Origin: Pseudomonas sp. PDM04
GTDB lineage: Bacteria; Pseudomonadota; Gammaproteobacteria; Pseudomonadales; Pseudomonadaceae
Direction: 5' to 3'
DNA length: 64,000 nucleotides
Assembly: GCF_014851765.1 (NCBI RefSeq)
Contig: NZ_JACVAI010000003.1
Location: 496,001-560,000 of the forward strand
Under the pieces are notes generated by a model, which saw nothing but the letters and a program-made list of their open reading frames with translations, ran no database searches and was not told the DNA's origin. Below, one piece after another: positions 43,479-56,554 of the stretch (position 1 is the first letter of the stretch; the number at the start of each line of letters is the position of its first letter). The position numbers and the translations under genes are program-made.

Positions 43479-46400
43479 TCAGTGCTCCATGTCGATGCCA
43501 TTCGCCGGGTCATCGGCGCGGGGCCGTTGCGTCAAGCCGTCGATGCCCAGGGTGTTGCCTGTTTCACGAAAGTGCGCGGCGATGCGCTCCAGGCTTTGCG
43601 CTGACAGTGGGTTGCCGCGCAAGTCGAAGCCTTGGGTGAAGTGGGCAGCGGCTTGCGTCAGTTCGATCGGTACCTGGGTGATGGCGTTGTAGCTCAGCTG
43701 CGCACTGAGCAAACCGTGGTTGGCGAGCAGCCCTTTGGGCATGACGGTCAACCCGGTGTGGCTCAGATCCAGCGAGGTCAGGTCCTGCATGTGGCTCAGG
43801 TCGGGCGCCAGGCTCAGCGGATTGCCACGCAGGTTCAGACTGTCGAGGTCGTGCAGGCCGGCCAGTGCGTTCACCGAGACGCTGTCCAGGGTGATGTGGC
43901 ATTCCGGCAGACTGAACGCGGTCAGCTGGCGCATGTTGAAGATGGCGTCGGGAATCCGCTGCAGACGATAACCGCGAATCGCCAGGCGGGTCAGGTTGGG
44001 GAAGTGCTCGAGAAAGCGGCCGATCCGCGGAGCGTGGGGGCCGCTGTGGGACAGGTAGAGCTCCAGGACATTGCCGAAGTCAGCCGTCAGCACCGGCAAG
44101 TCGCCGAAGAACGACGCGTTGAACTTGAAGCTGAGTTCATCGGCGAAGCGGTTTTCCACCGGGAGGGTTCGCCAGCATTGTTCCAGGCTGTCCTTGAACG
44201 CCCGCCGTCGTTCTTGTTCCTGTGCCCGTGCGGCGGCGTCGAGCGGTTCGCCGGTGGTCGGGTGGTGGGAGATGTCCGCGACCCAGGCGTCAAGGTCGTC
44301 GATCAGCCTGCCCAGTTCGGTTTGCCGGCGAGCCAGTTCAACGCGACCCTCCGCCAGGGTGCCGGGCAGGGCAAAGATCAGGTGGCTGGCTTCGACGCTG
44401 TCCAGGCCCGGGTACAGCGCCAGGGCGTGCTCGATGTCTGTCGGGGCGGCCGAGGCGCCGAGGTCGCTGCCGGTTCGCTGCCAGTAGGCTTTCAAGCGTT
44501 CAAGCGTCGCCTCGGACAGCGGGTTGTTGGTCAGGTCGAAACCGTCGCCGTTGGCCCCCGGCAATTGATAGAGCGCTGGCGGCAATTCAGTGATCAGGTT
44601 GTCGCGCAGCAGGGCGGTGTTCAACTCGGGAAGGCTCGCCACGCCGGGAGGCATGCGCTCGATGCCGGTGCCGGAAAAGTCAATGAACGTCAGGGTTTGC
44701 AAGGGCGTGAGGTCCGGTGCGCGGCCCAGCGGGTTATCGAACAGGTCGAGCATTTTCAAGCGTGGCAACGCGCCGAGCACGGCTTGCCCTTCGTCATCGA
44801 AGACCACGCCGCAACGGCCCAGGACCAGAAACTCCAGGGTGGATATGCGGGCAATCTCGGAGGGAATCCGGCCCAGGTCGAAATGACGCAGTTCCAGGTG
44901 TTGCAGGCCGCTGAAGCAGTCGAGGAAACGCGCCTGCATGCGCAGGGCATCATGACCTTTGAGGGACAGCAGCGAGACATGGCTGAAGTCGGCGGTCAGC
45001 GCCGGCATCTCACCGATGAACGACGGCTCGGCGATGAAGGTGTTGTCCCGCAGCTCCGGCGTGTTGGGCACCCGCTGGCGCCAGAATTGCTCCAACTGCT
45101 GCGCAAAGTGTTGTCGTGCAATCAGCTCTGCGTCGATTTCCGGGGCTCCCAGTGTGTGCCCGAGTAATGGGTGACGGGCGGGGACGTCCTGAGTCCAGTG
45201 ATCGAGGTCCTCGGTCAACTGGCTGATTTCGGCTTCCCACCGGGCCAACTGCGCGCGACCGTCCTCAAGCGTTCCGGGCAGCTTGTAGATCACATGGCTG
45301 GCGTCCTCTTTATCCATCAGCCTGAACAAGGCCTGGACCCGGCCGATCTCTGCCTGCCCGGCGGGCACGGCAAAGTCATGACCGGTGGCGGCGTAGTGGA
45401 TCTTGATCTGCTCCCGGCTGTCGGCCGACAGCGGGTTGTGGCTCAGGTTGATGCCCTCGGCGAACTGCCTGTCCACCGAAAACAGGTCGTCGGGCAGTTC
45501 GGCGATCCGGTTGCTGTGAAGCGTTGCAATCTTCAGGTGCTCCAGGTCGGTCAAGCCCTTGGGTAACTGGTCGATCCCGGTGTTGGACAACCGCAGTTCA
45601 TGGAGCAACGGCAGGCCTGTGATATCCGGCGCGACCGTCAGCGGGTTGTCACTCAGGTCCAGCGCTTCGAGGCCATCGAGTGACGAAAGGACGGCCTGGT
45701 CTTCCGGTGTCAGGGGCAGTTGACAGCGGGTCATGATCAGTTCCCGAAGCGCTGACATCTGCGTCAGCCCCGGGGGGATTCGATCCAGGGCGAAGTCATG
45801 CAGGTCGAGGGTGTGAAGATTGGGGAACCGTTCGAGGAACCGCTCGCTGCCGAGAACGCCCGGGTTGCCGGCGAGGCTCAGGCTGGTCACATGGCCGAAA
45901 TCCGCCGTGATCGGCGGCAGGTCGCCGCAGAAATTCAGGTTCAGGACGAAGGTGTCGGCGCGCTGCTGCTCAGGGTCGGGGCGACTGCGCCAGTATCGCT
46001 CCAGGTCCTGGGAAAACTGCATCCTGGCCCGTTGCTCGGTGAATCGCTGATCGGCATTGAGCGGTTCACCGCTGACCGGATGATGCTCCGGCACGTTTTT
46101 CACCCACGCCGCGAAGGTGTCGATCAGTTGCGTGAGTTCCGATGCCCAGCGCCGCAGGTGCTCGCGGCCCTCTTGCAGGGTGCCGGGCAGGTCGTAGATC
46201 ACATCGCTGGCGTCCTCCTCGTCCAAGGTGGGGAACAATTGTTGCACCTGCCGGATGTCGGCCTCGTCAGCGCGCACGCCCAGGTCTTCTCGCTGGTCCT
46301 GAAAGTAGCGCTTGATCCGTTCACGGGTGGCGAGCGACAACGGGTTATGCGCGAAATCCAGGCCATCGACTTGTGCCGCAGAAAAGGTGAAGAACTCATC

Positions 46401-49400
46401 GGGCAGGGCGGTAATGCGGTTGCCACTGAGCACGGCGGTCATGAGTTCGGTGTGCCCGGCAAGACCGACCGGGATCGTCGACAATCCGCACCGGCTCAGG
46501 TCCAGGTAGGTGAGCGCGGGCAGCCGTGTCAGGTCGGGCGGGCTGCCCAGCGGGTTGTTGGCCAGTTCCAGGGTACCGAGCATGTGCGGTGCGGCCAGCG
46601 CCAGTTGGCCATCGGCGGGGAGCGTCAGGTGGCAATGATCGAGGCTCAGGGTGCGCAGTTTCGGCATGCGCGCCAGCGCCGTGGGCAGTTGGTTGAGTGT
46701 GAAGTTCTTGAGGTGCAGGCCCCGCAGGCCGGGGAAGCGTTGCAGGAACGGGTCGATGGCACCGATGTGGGGATTGCCGACGAAGGTCAGCAGCGGCACA
46801 TGACTGAAATCGGCGTTGAGTGCCGGTAGATCGCCGATGAACTTCAATTCCAGCCGGAACCGCTCGGGATGGTCGCTGAATCGATTGCGCCAGAACGACT
46901 CCAGTGATCGGGCGAAGGCTTCCCTGGCCACCTGTTCGGTAAACATCTCATTGATGTTAAGCGGACGATGTGTCGCGGGATCACGCTCCGGGGTGTCGTT
47001 CTCCCAGCGCGACAGGTCGCCGACCAGGACGGTGAGTTCGGCTTCCCAGCGGGTCAGTTGTTCCCGGCCTTCGGCCAGCGTTCCGGGCAGGCGATAGAGC
47101 AGGTCGGTGACCTGCCCGATGTTCATTTGCGGAAACAGGTTGCCCACCCGAGCGATGTCCACGTGTTCGGGCAACACGGCGAAGTGCGTGCCGGTGCGCA
47201 GGTAATGACGTCTGATCCGTTCGCGGGTGGCGGTGGACAACGGGTTGTCGGCAAAACAGTAGCCGTTGCTCAGTTCCGCGCCCAGTGTGTAGAGCGGCTC
47301 GGGCAATTCGGTGATGGCGTTGTTGGAGAAGTTGCCAATGATCAGTTGCGGATGATCGAGCAGGTCCGCGGGCACCGTGCGGATGCCGGTGGCGGCCAGG
47401 TTGACTTCGCGCAACGTCGGTATGGCGCGCAGGTCAGGTGCGTGCGCCAGTGGATTGTTTTGCAGATCCAGCAGTGACAGCAGCGGTGAGGAGGCGAGGA
47501 TCCGCTGGTCGGACGGCGACAGCGAGAGGGCGCAGTTGCGTGCCACCAGTTGGCGCAGTTCCGGCATTGCGGTGATGGCCTGGGGCAGGCCTGGCAGCTC
47601 GAAGTTGACCATCTCCAGATGCACCAGGCCGGGCAGGTGCTGCAAAAAGCCATCGAGGCCGGTGGTGCCGCTGCTGCCGTTGATCTGCAGCGAAGCGACA
47701 TGGGCGAAGTCGGCGCTCAGGGGCGGCAGCTCGCCGGGGATCGAGCCCGGCACGAACAGCATGTAACCGACAGCGTTGCGGGTTTCCCGGCGCCAGCATT
47801 GCAGCAGGGCGTCCTTGAACAAACGGCGTGCCTGGTGGGCATCCTGGTATTGCGCCTGTGTCAGCAGCCCGTGGCGGTTGGCGGTCGGGGTCTGGTTGAC
47901 CCAGCGACCCAGGTCTTCGGCCAGTCGCGTGAATTCGTTGCCCAGGCGCGACAACTCGGCCCGTACCCCGTCGGGGTGGCTGCGCAATCGCGTCAGCAGC
48001 GCGTCGATTTCATCCATGGAGCACCCGGGAAACAGCGTCTGGGCGCGTTGTTCCAGAGTGAAGGGCAGTTCCTGGGAGGTGGGCTCCGTGCGCAGCAGGC
48101 GGCGATAACCCTGGACGGTCACCAGGCGCAGGGTGTCGAGGGCAGGCGCCTGCACCGGTGGGTGGGAAATCGCCACGCGCAGTTCACTGCGTGCCAGCGG
48201 GCGTTCGCGTATCGCGGCTTTGAGCTGCTGCCCCTGGCCGATGTGCAGGTTCAGCGCCTGGCGTTCCGAGTCGGGCAGGGCGTACAGAATGCTCGAATAG
48301 AAATCGGTGACCGAATGCAGCGCCTGGCCGCGATCGTCGAAAGGCTGGTAGCGACCGTCGGCCTGGCGCACAAGGATTTTCTGCAGCGGGGCCTGCACCG
48401 CTCCGGCGCTGTCCAGCCGGCGTCCTTCATAGCTGCCGTCGCGGACCTCGATACGCACCTCATGGGTCCAGCCGGGTAACTGTTGCAGGCTGTGCAGCGC
48501 CAGGGTCTCGGTGTCGGGATTGTTCACCGAATCCAGCTCCAACCCTTCGAAGGCACGGGTGACGCGCACTTCCTGGTTGGCCAGCTCAATCAGTGCCTGT
48601 TGACGCGCGGGAAGCTGTCCCTGGCGGATCTGCTGAAGTTCCTCGCCGGTCGCGGTGTCGGCCAGCTCCCGTGCGACGCTGAGCGGCAGGTGCGGATCGT
48701 GTTGCGCGATCTGGCGAACCCGTGGGTCGTGGGTTTGCTCAAGGGATTGGTAGCGTGATTCAAACAGCGACGTGCGATGTTCCCGGGCCAGGTCCACCAG
48801 TTGTTTCCTGAGGGTACGGGTCCGTCTGTCGAGCGACGGTGTAGGGTCACCAAACCCTTCGCCCAGCAGTGTTTTGATCTCGCTGACGTCGAGGGTCTGC
48901 AGCAGCGTTTGCAGGAGGTCGCCCTGCGCCAGGTCATAGCCGCCTGCTTCAATGAATTGCAGGGGTTTGTCCGCTGGCCAGCGCGGGTGCCGCTTGAGCA
49001 GTTGCAGCAGCAGCGATGGCTCCGCGAGCAGATACTGCTCGGGCGATTCGCTGTCCAGTTGGCCGATAAACCGTTCAAGGTCCTGATCGATTTGGAAGCG
49101 CTTGATACTGTCGGCCAGCAGTGGCGGCAAGGACTGCTGATTGACGTGCATCTTGCGCAGCGCGTCCTCGGAGCAGCCGCTGACCTGCAGAATCCGCTCG
49201 CGGCGGGCGTCGGAAAAGCCTTCGACCGAATGGCCGATGCGCCGCAGCGCGGTAGAGGTGTCCCACTCCAGCGGCTGCTCGAGTTCGGTGTGCCAGGCGC
49301 CGTCGCCGTTGTGGTGCAGTGGGGGGCGGTACGCGTCCGGCCGGGTCGGGTGTTCGATGTGGTATTGCCCGGTGATCGGATTTTGGCTCACCGCATAGTG

Positions 49401-51152
49401 GGCCTGGTCGATGGGCAGCAGTTGTTTGCCTTGATGCGCGCGCAGGCCCAGCGCGTCGACTTCGGTTCGAGCGGCTGGCGCGGGGTGTTCATAGGCCTTG
49501 AGGTCGGGTTTCCAGTAGCGGGTTTTTCCATTGGCCAGGGTGACCGGCTTGAAGCGGTCGATGAACGCCACGACCTCGCTGGGCAGCACTTTGCGATATT
49601 CCCCCGCGCCAATCGTCGCGCCCGCCGCGAACACCCCCAGTTGTACCAGCGACTCCACGGCCCCCATCAAGTGTTCGAAGCCTTCGCGGGTTTGTCCCAG
49701 GGTCCAGTCGATCACGCCCTCAAAGGTTTCATCGAGCAGTTGATACGCCATGTAGGCCATCATCAATTCCCCCAGCCCCGGCACAAATGGCGCCACGATG
49801 AAGGCGGCCGTCTGGAGAATCTCGGACGCTATGTCGACGAAGGAATCCCACAGCGCCCAACGCGCTTTCCGGTCGGCAGACGCGGTGCAGACGGCGAGGG
49901 TGCGGGCGTCATTGAGGATCTTGTTCAGTTTGCCCTGATACAGGTGGCGCCACAGGTCGCCGTCAATGAGCGAGGCGGTGAACTGCAGGTCCGGTTTTTC
50001 CACGGGTGTTGGCCGCCAGGACGGCAGCGCGCTGCCGGCGACCGGTTCGTGCCACGCCAGTGTGCTCAGGCGCGTGTTCAACGTGGCAAAGAACACACCG
50101 CGTTTTTCGTAAGCCACGAAGCGGCTGAAGAACTGCTGGTACGGCGCTGAGCGCAGTTGGCGGATCAACTCGGCGGCCATCTCGGCGCTGGAGCCGTACT
50201 GCTTGACCGGGTGCTCGGGGTCACCGGGCACGTAGGCGACCACGGGCACCGCTTCGCGCGACCGTTCCAGGTCCGGGGCAAACAGCACGATGCCGGTCAG
50301 GCTCGCCGACATCATCGTCAGGTCGTGGCAGCGCAAGGCCTGGCCGTTGATGCGCATGCCTTGCAACCCGTCGAGCAGCCCGCCGATCAAGCGCAGATAT
50401 TGCTCGTCGAGGTCACCGTTCATCCGCGCCCACTGCAGGGCGGCTCTCAAGGCGGCTTGCTCGCTTGCGTCGATTTTCAGGCGCAGTACGGCGGCGCCCA
50501 CCGGCTCGGAAAAACCCAGGCTTTCCTTCAGGCCGGCCTGGTACAGCGCGCCTATGTCGAGGGTTCTGCACAGTTTGATGAACGCCGGGATGCTCAACGT
50601 CTGCTTGATCTGGGGCAGGGTGTCGAATTGACCGGTGGGCGTCGGCGCGCTGATGAAGCACGAGTGCGCTTCGTAGGCATCGTCTTCGCTCTCCTGCGCG
50701 TCGAAGTTATGCAGGGCCGCGTCCAGCAAGGAAACGGTCCAGGCGCGGGCGCCGGTTTTCAGCGCAAACCCGGGCACGTTGATCGGCACGTACAGGCGCA
50801 ACCAGGTGTTTCTCACGTCCAGGTCCAGGCCGAACTGGTTTTTCAGCGCAGCCCTGAGCAAGGGTTCGGCGAAGGCGCTGGCGTCTTGCAGGTGTTCCAG
50901 GCGTTTATCGACCGCGCTTTGTGCGCTCCAGTGCGCGGCAGTCAGTGTCTGCAGGGTCTGGTGCTGTTCGGGCGACGCCTCCTTCAATCCGTCGGCGAGC
51001 CGGGGTGGTGTGACCTTGAGTGCCTGGCGCTGAGCGGGCGAGACCTGGCCAAGCCAGTCGGGCAGGGCGTTGCCGAGGTGCTGGTAATGGCTGTCGGGGT
51101 GTTCTGAGGGTGCCGCGCTGACCGTGGCCGAGCGATCCTGGACCTGCTGCAT
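43479..51152 (-). CDS. Giant dermonecrotic-toxin-like LRR protein, five LRR modules
   Basis: A 2557-residue protein with AAGGA eight bases before the ATG at 51152. The first ~1040 residues parallel the smaller neighbour throughout (DUF6543-like domain; AFIVAPFVPGLGELMMAYMAYQLL as the hydrophobic segment; matching LADSIKRFQID and RRIGHSVEGFSD motifs). Residues 1047-2557 are five tandem units of about 285-319 residues, starting near 1047, 1366, 1666, 1969 and 2273. Each unit has a helical part (LTRWEAEL..L..DLSRW, ending in a WR motif) and then seven or so LRR strands (ALDLSDNPLTVAPDITGLPLL), closing with NPLS.....ERIK...TG and LPGTL.EGR. There is no NEL domain, signal peptide, or Cys protease motif that I can see. 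It is probably an envelope- or host-directed toxin. Confidence 0.8.
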   Translation of the reverse strand: MQQVQDRSATVSAAPSEHPDSHYQHLGNALPDWLGQVSPAQRQALKVTPPRLADGLKEASPEQHQTLQTLTAAHWSAQSAVDKRLEHLQDASAFAEPLLRAALKNQFGLDLDVRNTWLRLYVPINVPGFALKTGARAWTVSLLDAALHNFDAQESEDDAYEAHSCFISAPTPTGQFDTLPQIKQTLSIPAFIKLCRTLDIGALYQAGLKESLGFSEPVGAAVLRLKIDASEQAALRAALQWARMNGDLDEQYLRLIGGLLDGLQGMRINGQALRCHDLTMMSASLTGIVLFAPDLERSREAVPVVAYVPGDPEHPVKQYGSSAEMAAELIRQLRSAPYQQFFSRFVAYEKRGVFFATLNTRLSTLAWHEPVAGSALPSWRPTPVEKPDLQFTASLIDGDLWRHLYQGKLNKILNDARTLAVCTASADRKARWALWDSFVDIASEILQTAAFIVAPFVPGLGELMMAYMAYQLLDETFEGVIDWTLGQTREGFEHLMGAVESLVQLGVFAAGATIGAGEYRKVLPSEVVAFIDRFKPVTLANGKTRYWKPDLKAYEHPAPAARTEVDALGLRAHQGKQLLPIDQAHYAVSQNPITGQYHIEHPTRPDAYRPPLHHNGDGAWHTELEQPLEWDTSTALRRIGHSVEGFSDARRERILQVSGCSEDALRKMHVNQQSLPPLLADSIKRFQIDQDLERFIGQLDSESPEQYLLAEPSLLLQLLKRHPRWPADKPLQFIEAGGYDLAQGDLLQTLLQTLDVSEIKTLLGEGFGDPTPSLDRRTRTLRKQLVDLAREHRTSLFESRYQSLEQTHDPRVRQIAQHDPHLPLSVARELADTATGEELQQIRQGQLPARQQALIELANQEVRVTRAFEGLELDSVNNPDTETLALHSLQQLPGWTHEVRIEVRDGSYEGRRLDSAGAVQAPLQKILVRQADGRYQPFDDRGQALHSVTDFYSSILYALPDSERQALNLHIGQGQQLKAAIRERPLARSELRVAISHPPVQAPALDTLRLVTVQGYRRLLRTEPTSQELPFTLEQRAQTLFPGCSMDEIDALLTRLRSHPDGVRAELSRLGNEFTRLAEDLGRWVNQTPTANRHGLLTQAQYQDAHQARRLFKDALLQCWRRETRNAVGYMLFVPGSIPGELPPLSADFAHVASLQINGSSGTTGLDGFLQHLPGLVHLEMVNFELPGLPQAITAMPELRQLVARNCALSLSPSDQRILASSPLLSLLDLQNNPLAHAPDLRAIPTLREVNLAATGIRTVPADLLDHPQLIIGNFSNNAITELPEPLYTLGAELSNGYCFADNPLSTATRERIRRHYLRTGTHFAVLPEHVDIARVGNLFPQMNIGQVTDLLYRLPGTLAEGREQLTRWEAELTVLVGDLSRWENDTPERDPATHRPLNINEMFTEQVAREAFARSLESFWRNRFSDHPERFRLELKFIGDLPALNADFSHVPLLTFVGNPHIGAIDPFLQRFPGLRGLHLKNFTLNQLPTALARMPKLRTLSLDHCHLTLPADGQLALAAPHMLGTLELANNPLGSPPDLTRLPALTYLDLSRCGLSTIPVGLAGHTELMTAVLSGNRITALPDEFFTFSAAQVDGLDFAHNPLSLATRERIKRYFQDQREDLGVRADEADIRQVQQLFPTLDEEDASDVIYDLPGTLQEGREHLRRWASELTQLIDTFAAWVKNVPEHHPVSGEPLNADQRFTEQRARMQFSQDLERYWRSRPDPEQQRADTFVLNLNFCGDLPPITADFGHVTSLSLAGNPGVLGSERFLERFPNLHTLDLHDFALDRIPPGLTQMSALRELIMTRCQLPLTPEDQAVLSSLDGLEALDLSDNPLTVAPDITGLPLLHELRLSNTGIDQLPKGLTDLEHLKIATLHSNRIAELPDDLFSVDRQFAEGINLSHNPLSADSREQIKIHYAATGHDFAVPAGQAEIGRVQALFRLMDKEDASHVIYKLPGTLEDGRAQLARWEAEISQLTEDLDHWTQDVPARHPLLGHTLGAPEIDAELIARQHFAQQLEQFWRQRVPNTPELRDNTFIAEPSFIGEMPALTADFSHVSLLSLKGHDALRMQARFLDCFSGLQHLELRHFDLGRIPSEIARISTLEFLVLGRCGVVFDDEGQAVLGALPRLKMLDLFDNPLGRAPDLTPLQTLTFIDFSGTGIERMPPGVASLPELNTALLRDNLITELPPALYQLPGANGDGFDLTNNPLSEATLERLKAYWQRTGSDLGASAAPTDIEHALALYPGLDSVEASHLIFALPGTLAEGRVELARRQTELGRLIDDLDAWVADISHHPTTGEPLDAAARAQEQERRRAFKDSLEQCWRTLPVENRFADELSFKFNASFFGDLPVLTADFGNVLELYLSHSGPHAPRIGRFLEHFPNLTRLAIRGYRLQRIPDAIFNMRQLTAFSLPECHITLDSVSVNALAGLHDLDSLNLRGNPLSLAPDLSHMQDLTSLDLSHTGLTVMPKGLLANHGLLSAQLSYNAITQVPIELTQAAAHFTQGFDLRGNPLSAQSLERIAAHFRETGNTLGIDGLTQRPRADDPANGIDMEH
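43482..48014 (-). repeat. Five tandem ~0.9-kb coding modules in the giant LRR gene
   Basis: In minus-strand order the modules cover about 48014-47058, 47057-46158, 46157-45249, 45248-44337 and 44336-43482. They match at protein level (FxGDLPxLxADFSHV and LPGTLxEGR at constant places) but have diverged in DNA, so the duplications are not recent. Confidence 0.75.
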
Positions 51153-51212
51153 CGTGCGTTTCCTTGAGCGTTTGGAGAGTGCGCAAGGAAATCAAGGACG
51201 GGCGCGGGGCTG

Positions 51213-51226
51213 GCGGTACATAGTTA
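51213..51226 (-). promoter_or_regulatory. Shared 14-base upstream motif, copy 2
   Basis: TAACTATGTACCGC on the minus strand, 60 bases before the start of the 2557-residue toxin gene; identical to copy 1 and at almost the same distance. Confidence 0.55.
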
Positions 51227-51313
51227 TCGGATCGACAGCGCGGTGAAATCAAATCCGCGCGACCCTGCCTCTTGCCCCGTCCGCAGTTTAAACTGCGCCT
51301 TTGCGACGCTATA

Positions 51314-51329
51314 TGTCGCATTGCCGTAA
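51314..51329 (+). promoter_or_regulatory. Candidate ArgR half-site 1 upstream of aruC
   Basis: TGTCGC, eight bases, AA, matching the known P. aeruginosa ArgR half-site. GGCTGAAA follows about 20 bases further, as it does after half-site 2. Confidence 0.65.
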
Positions 51330-51359
51330 ACCCGGCTGAAACCGGGGTTTGCGCTATAA

Positions 51360-52679
<1,320 letters not shown>

Positions 52680-52688
52680 TGGACCGTT

Positions 52689-52776
52689 CGGCGCCCGAAG
52701 ATTCGGGCGCCGATCCCAATGTCATGCCGGGCCGATTTCCCTACGGAAGTTCAAAAGTCGGCCCGGCTTGTTTTTC
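52689..52776 (+). terminator. Two hairpins between aruC and aruF
   Basis: The first, CGGCGCCCGAA-ga-TTCGGGCGCCG (52689-52712), is a perfect 11-bp palindromic stem without T-tract. The second, GCCGGGCCGA with TCGGCCCGGC (52726-52767), is followed by TTGTTTTT and looks like a terminator. Together they likely lower expression of aruF onward relative to aruC. Confidence 0.7.
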
Positions 52777-52805
52777 TCAAAGAGTTTTAAGAAAGGAGTG
52801 ACACC

Positions 52806-53825
52806 ATGCTGGTGATGCGCCCCGCGCAAATGGCTGATCTGGGCGAGGTACAGCGTCTGGCTGCGGACAGTCCGATTGGTGTCACTTCCCTGCCGGATGA
52901 CGTTGAACGCCTGAGCGACAAGATCGCCGCGAGCGAAGCGTCGTTCGCCGCCGAAGTCAGCTTCAATGGCGAAGAGACCTATTTCTTTGTCCTCGAAGAC
53001 ACCGACACCGGCAAGCTCGCCGGTTGCTCGGCCATTGTCGCTTCGGCCGGTTACTCCGAGCCGTTCTACAGCTTCCGCAATGAAACCTTCGTGCACGCCT
53101 CCCGCGAGCTGAAGATTCATAACAAGATCCACGTGCTCTCCCAATGCCACGACCTGACCGGCAACAGCCTGCTGACCAGTTTCTACGTGACGCGCGACCT
53201 GGTGGGTTCGCCCTGGGCCGAACTCAACTCCCGTGGCCGCCTGCTGTTCGTAGCCAGTCATCCGGAGCGCTTCGCCGATTCGGTGGTGACCGAGATCGTC
53301 GGCTACAGCGATGAAAACGGCGACTCGCCGTTCTGGGACGCCATCGGCCGCAACTTTTTCGACCTTAACTACGCCGAGGCCGAGCGCCTGTGCGGGCTCA
53401 AGAGCCGCACGTTCCTGGCCGAGCTGATGCCGCATTACCCGATCTACGTGCCCCTGCTGCCGGACTCGGCGCAAGAGGCCATGGGCCAGGTGCATCCGCG
53501 GGCGCAGATCACCTTCGACATCCTGATGCGCGAAGGCTTCGAGACCGATCACTACATCGACATTTTCGACGGCGGCCCGACCCTGCATGCGCGTGTTTCG
53601 GGGATCCGTTCGATTGCCCAGAGCCGCGTGGTGCCGGTGAAAATCGGCGAGACGGTCAAAGGGGTCGGTCGTCAGTACCTGGTGGCCAACGCCCAGTTGC
53701 AGGATTACCGCGCCGTGTTGCTCGAGCTCGATTACGCGCCGGGCAAGCCCGTGACCCTGGATCTGCAAGCGGCCGAAGCCCTGGGCGTCGGTGAGGGTGC
53801 CAGCGTGCGCCTGGTGGCGGTTTAA
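52806..53825 (+). CDS. aruF: Arginine N-succinyltransferase, alpha subunit
   Basis: First step of the AST pathway, transferring succinyl from succinyl-CoA to arginine (and ornithine). 339 residues behind AGGAG. The AstA fold is recognisable: MLVMRPAQMADLGEVQRLAADSPIGVTSLPDD, YFFVLEDTDTGKLAGCSAIVA, and LLTSFYVTRDL. It is paralogous to AruG (about the same length and motif order) and forms the heteromer typical of Pseudomonas. Confidence 0.95.
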   Translation: MLVMRPAQMADLGEVQRLAADSPIGVTSLPDDVERLSDKIAASEASFAAEVSFNGEETYFFVLEDTDTGKLAGCSAIVASAGYSEPFYSFRNETFVHASRELKIHNKIHVLSQCHDLTGNSLLTSFYVTRDLVGSPWAELNSRGRLLFVASHPERFADSVVTEIVGYSDENGDSPFWDAIGRNFFDLNYAEAERLCGLKSRTFLAELMPHYPIYVPLLPDSAQEAMGQVHPRAQITFDILMREGFETDHYIDIFDGGPTLHARVSGIRSIAQSRVVPVKIGETVKGVGRQYLVANAQLQDYRAVLLELDYAPGKPVTLDLQAAEALGVGEGASVRLVAV

Positions 53826-53896
53826 CGCCTGCTTGCCAACCTGGAACGCAGCAAGAGTTTCGCGGGTGGCGCAAGCGGCCCGTTTGAGGAGATAGC

Positions 53897-56388
<2,492 letters not shown>

Positions 56389-56393
56389 TGCCA

Positions 56394-56485
56394 ATCGCGA
56401 GCAGGCTCGCTCCCACAATGATCGGGGTGTCCACAAGTGGTGTGTACACCTCAATCCTCCCTGTGGGAGCGAGCCTGCTCGCGAT
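56394..56485. repeat. REPIN inside the aru operon
   Basis: Two REP elements arranged tail to tail (TCGCGAGCAGGCTCGCTCCC, then GGGAGCGAGCCTGCTCGCGA), opposite in orientation to most others here, in the aruD-aruB gap. Confidence 0.8.
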
Positions 56486-56554
56486 GGCCGCGACGCGGTC
56501 TTAACCAATTGTCACCTGATGCCTATAACAACAGATTCTCGTGGAGCCTCGCTG

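Noticed and set aside
38676..51152. NEL E3-ubiquitin-ligase domain in the LRR proteins
   Set aside because: Expected from relatives, but both C-termini end in LRR modules and short polar tails without a Cys-containing NEL-like region.
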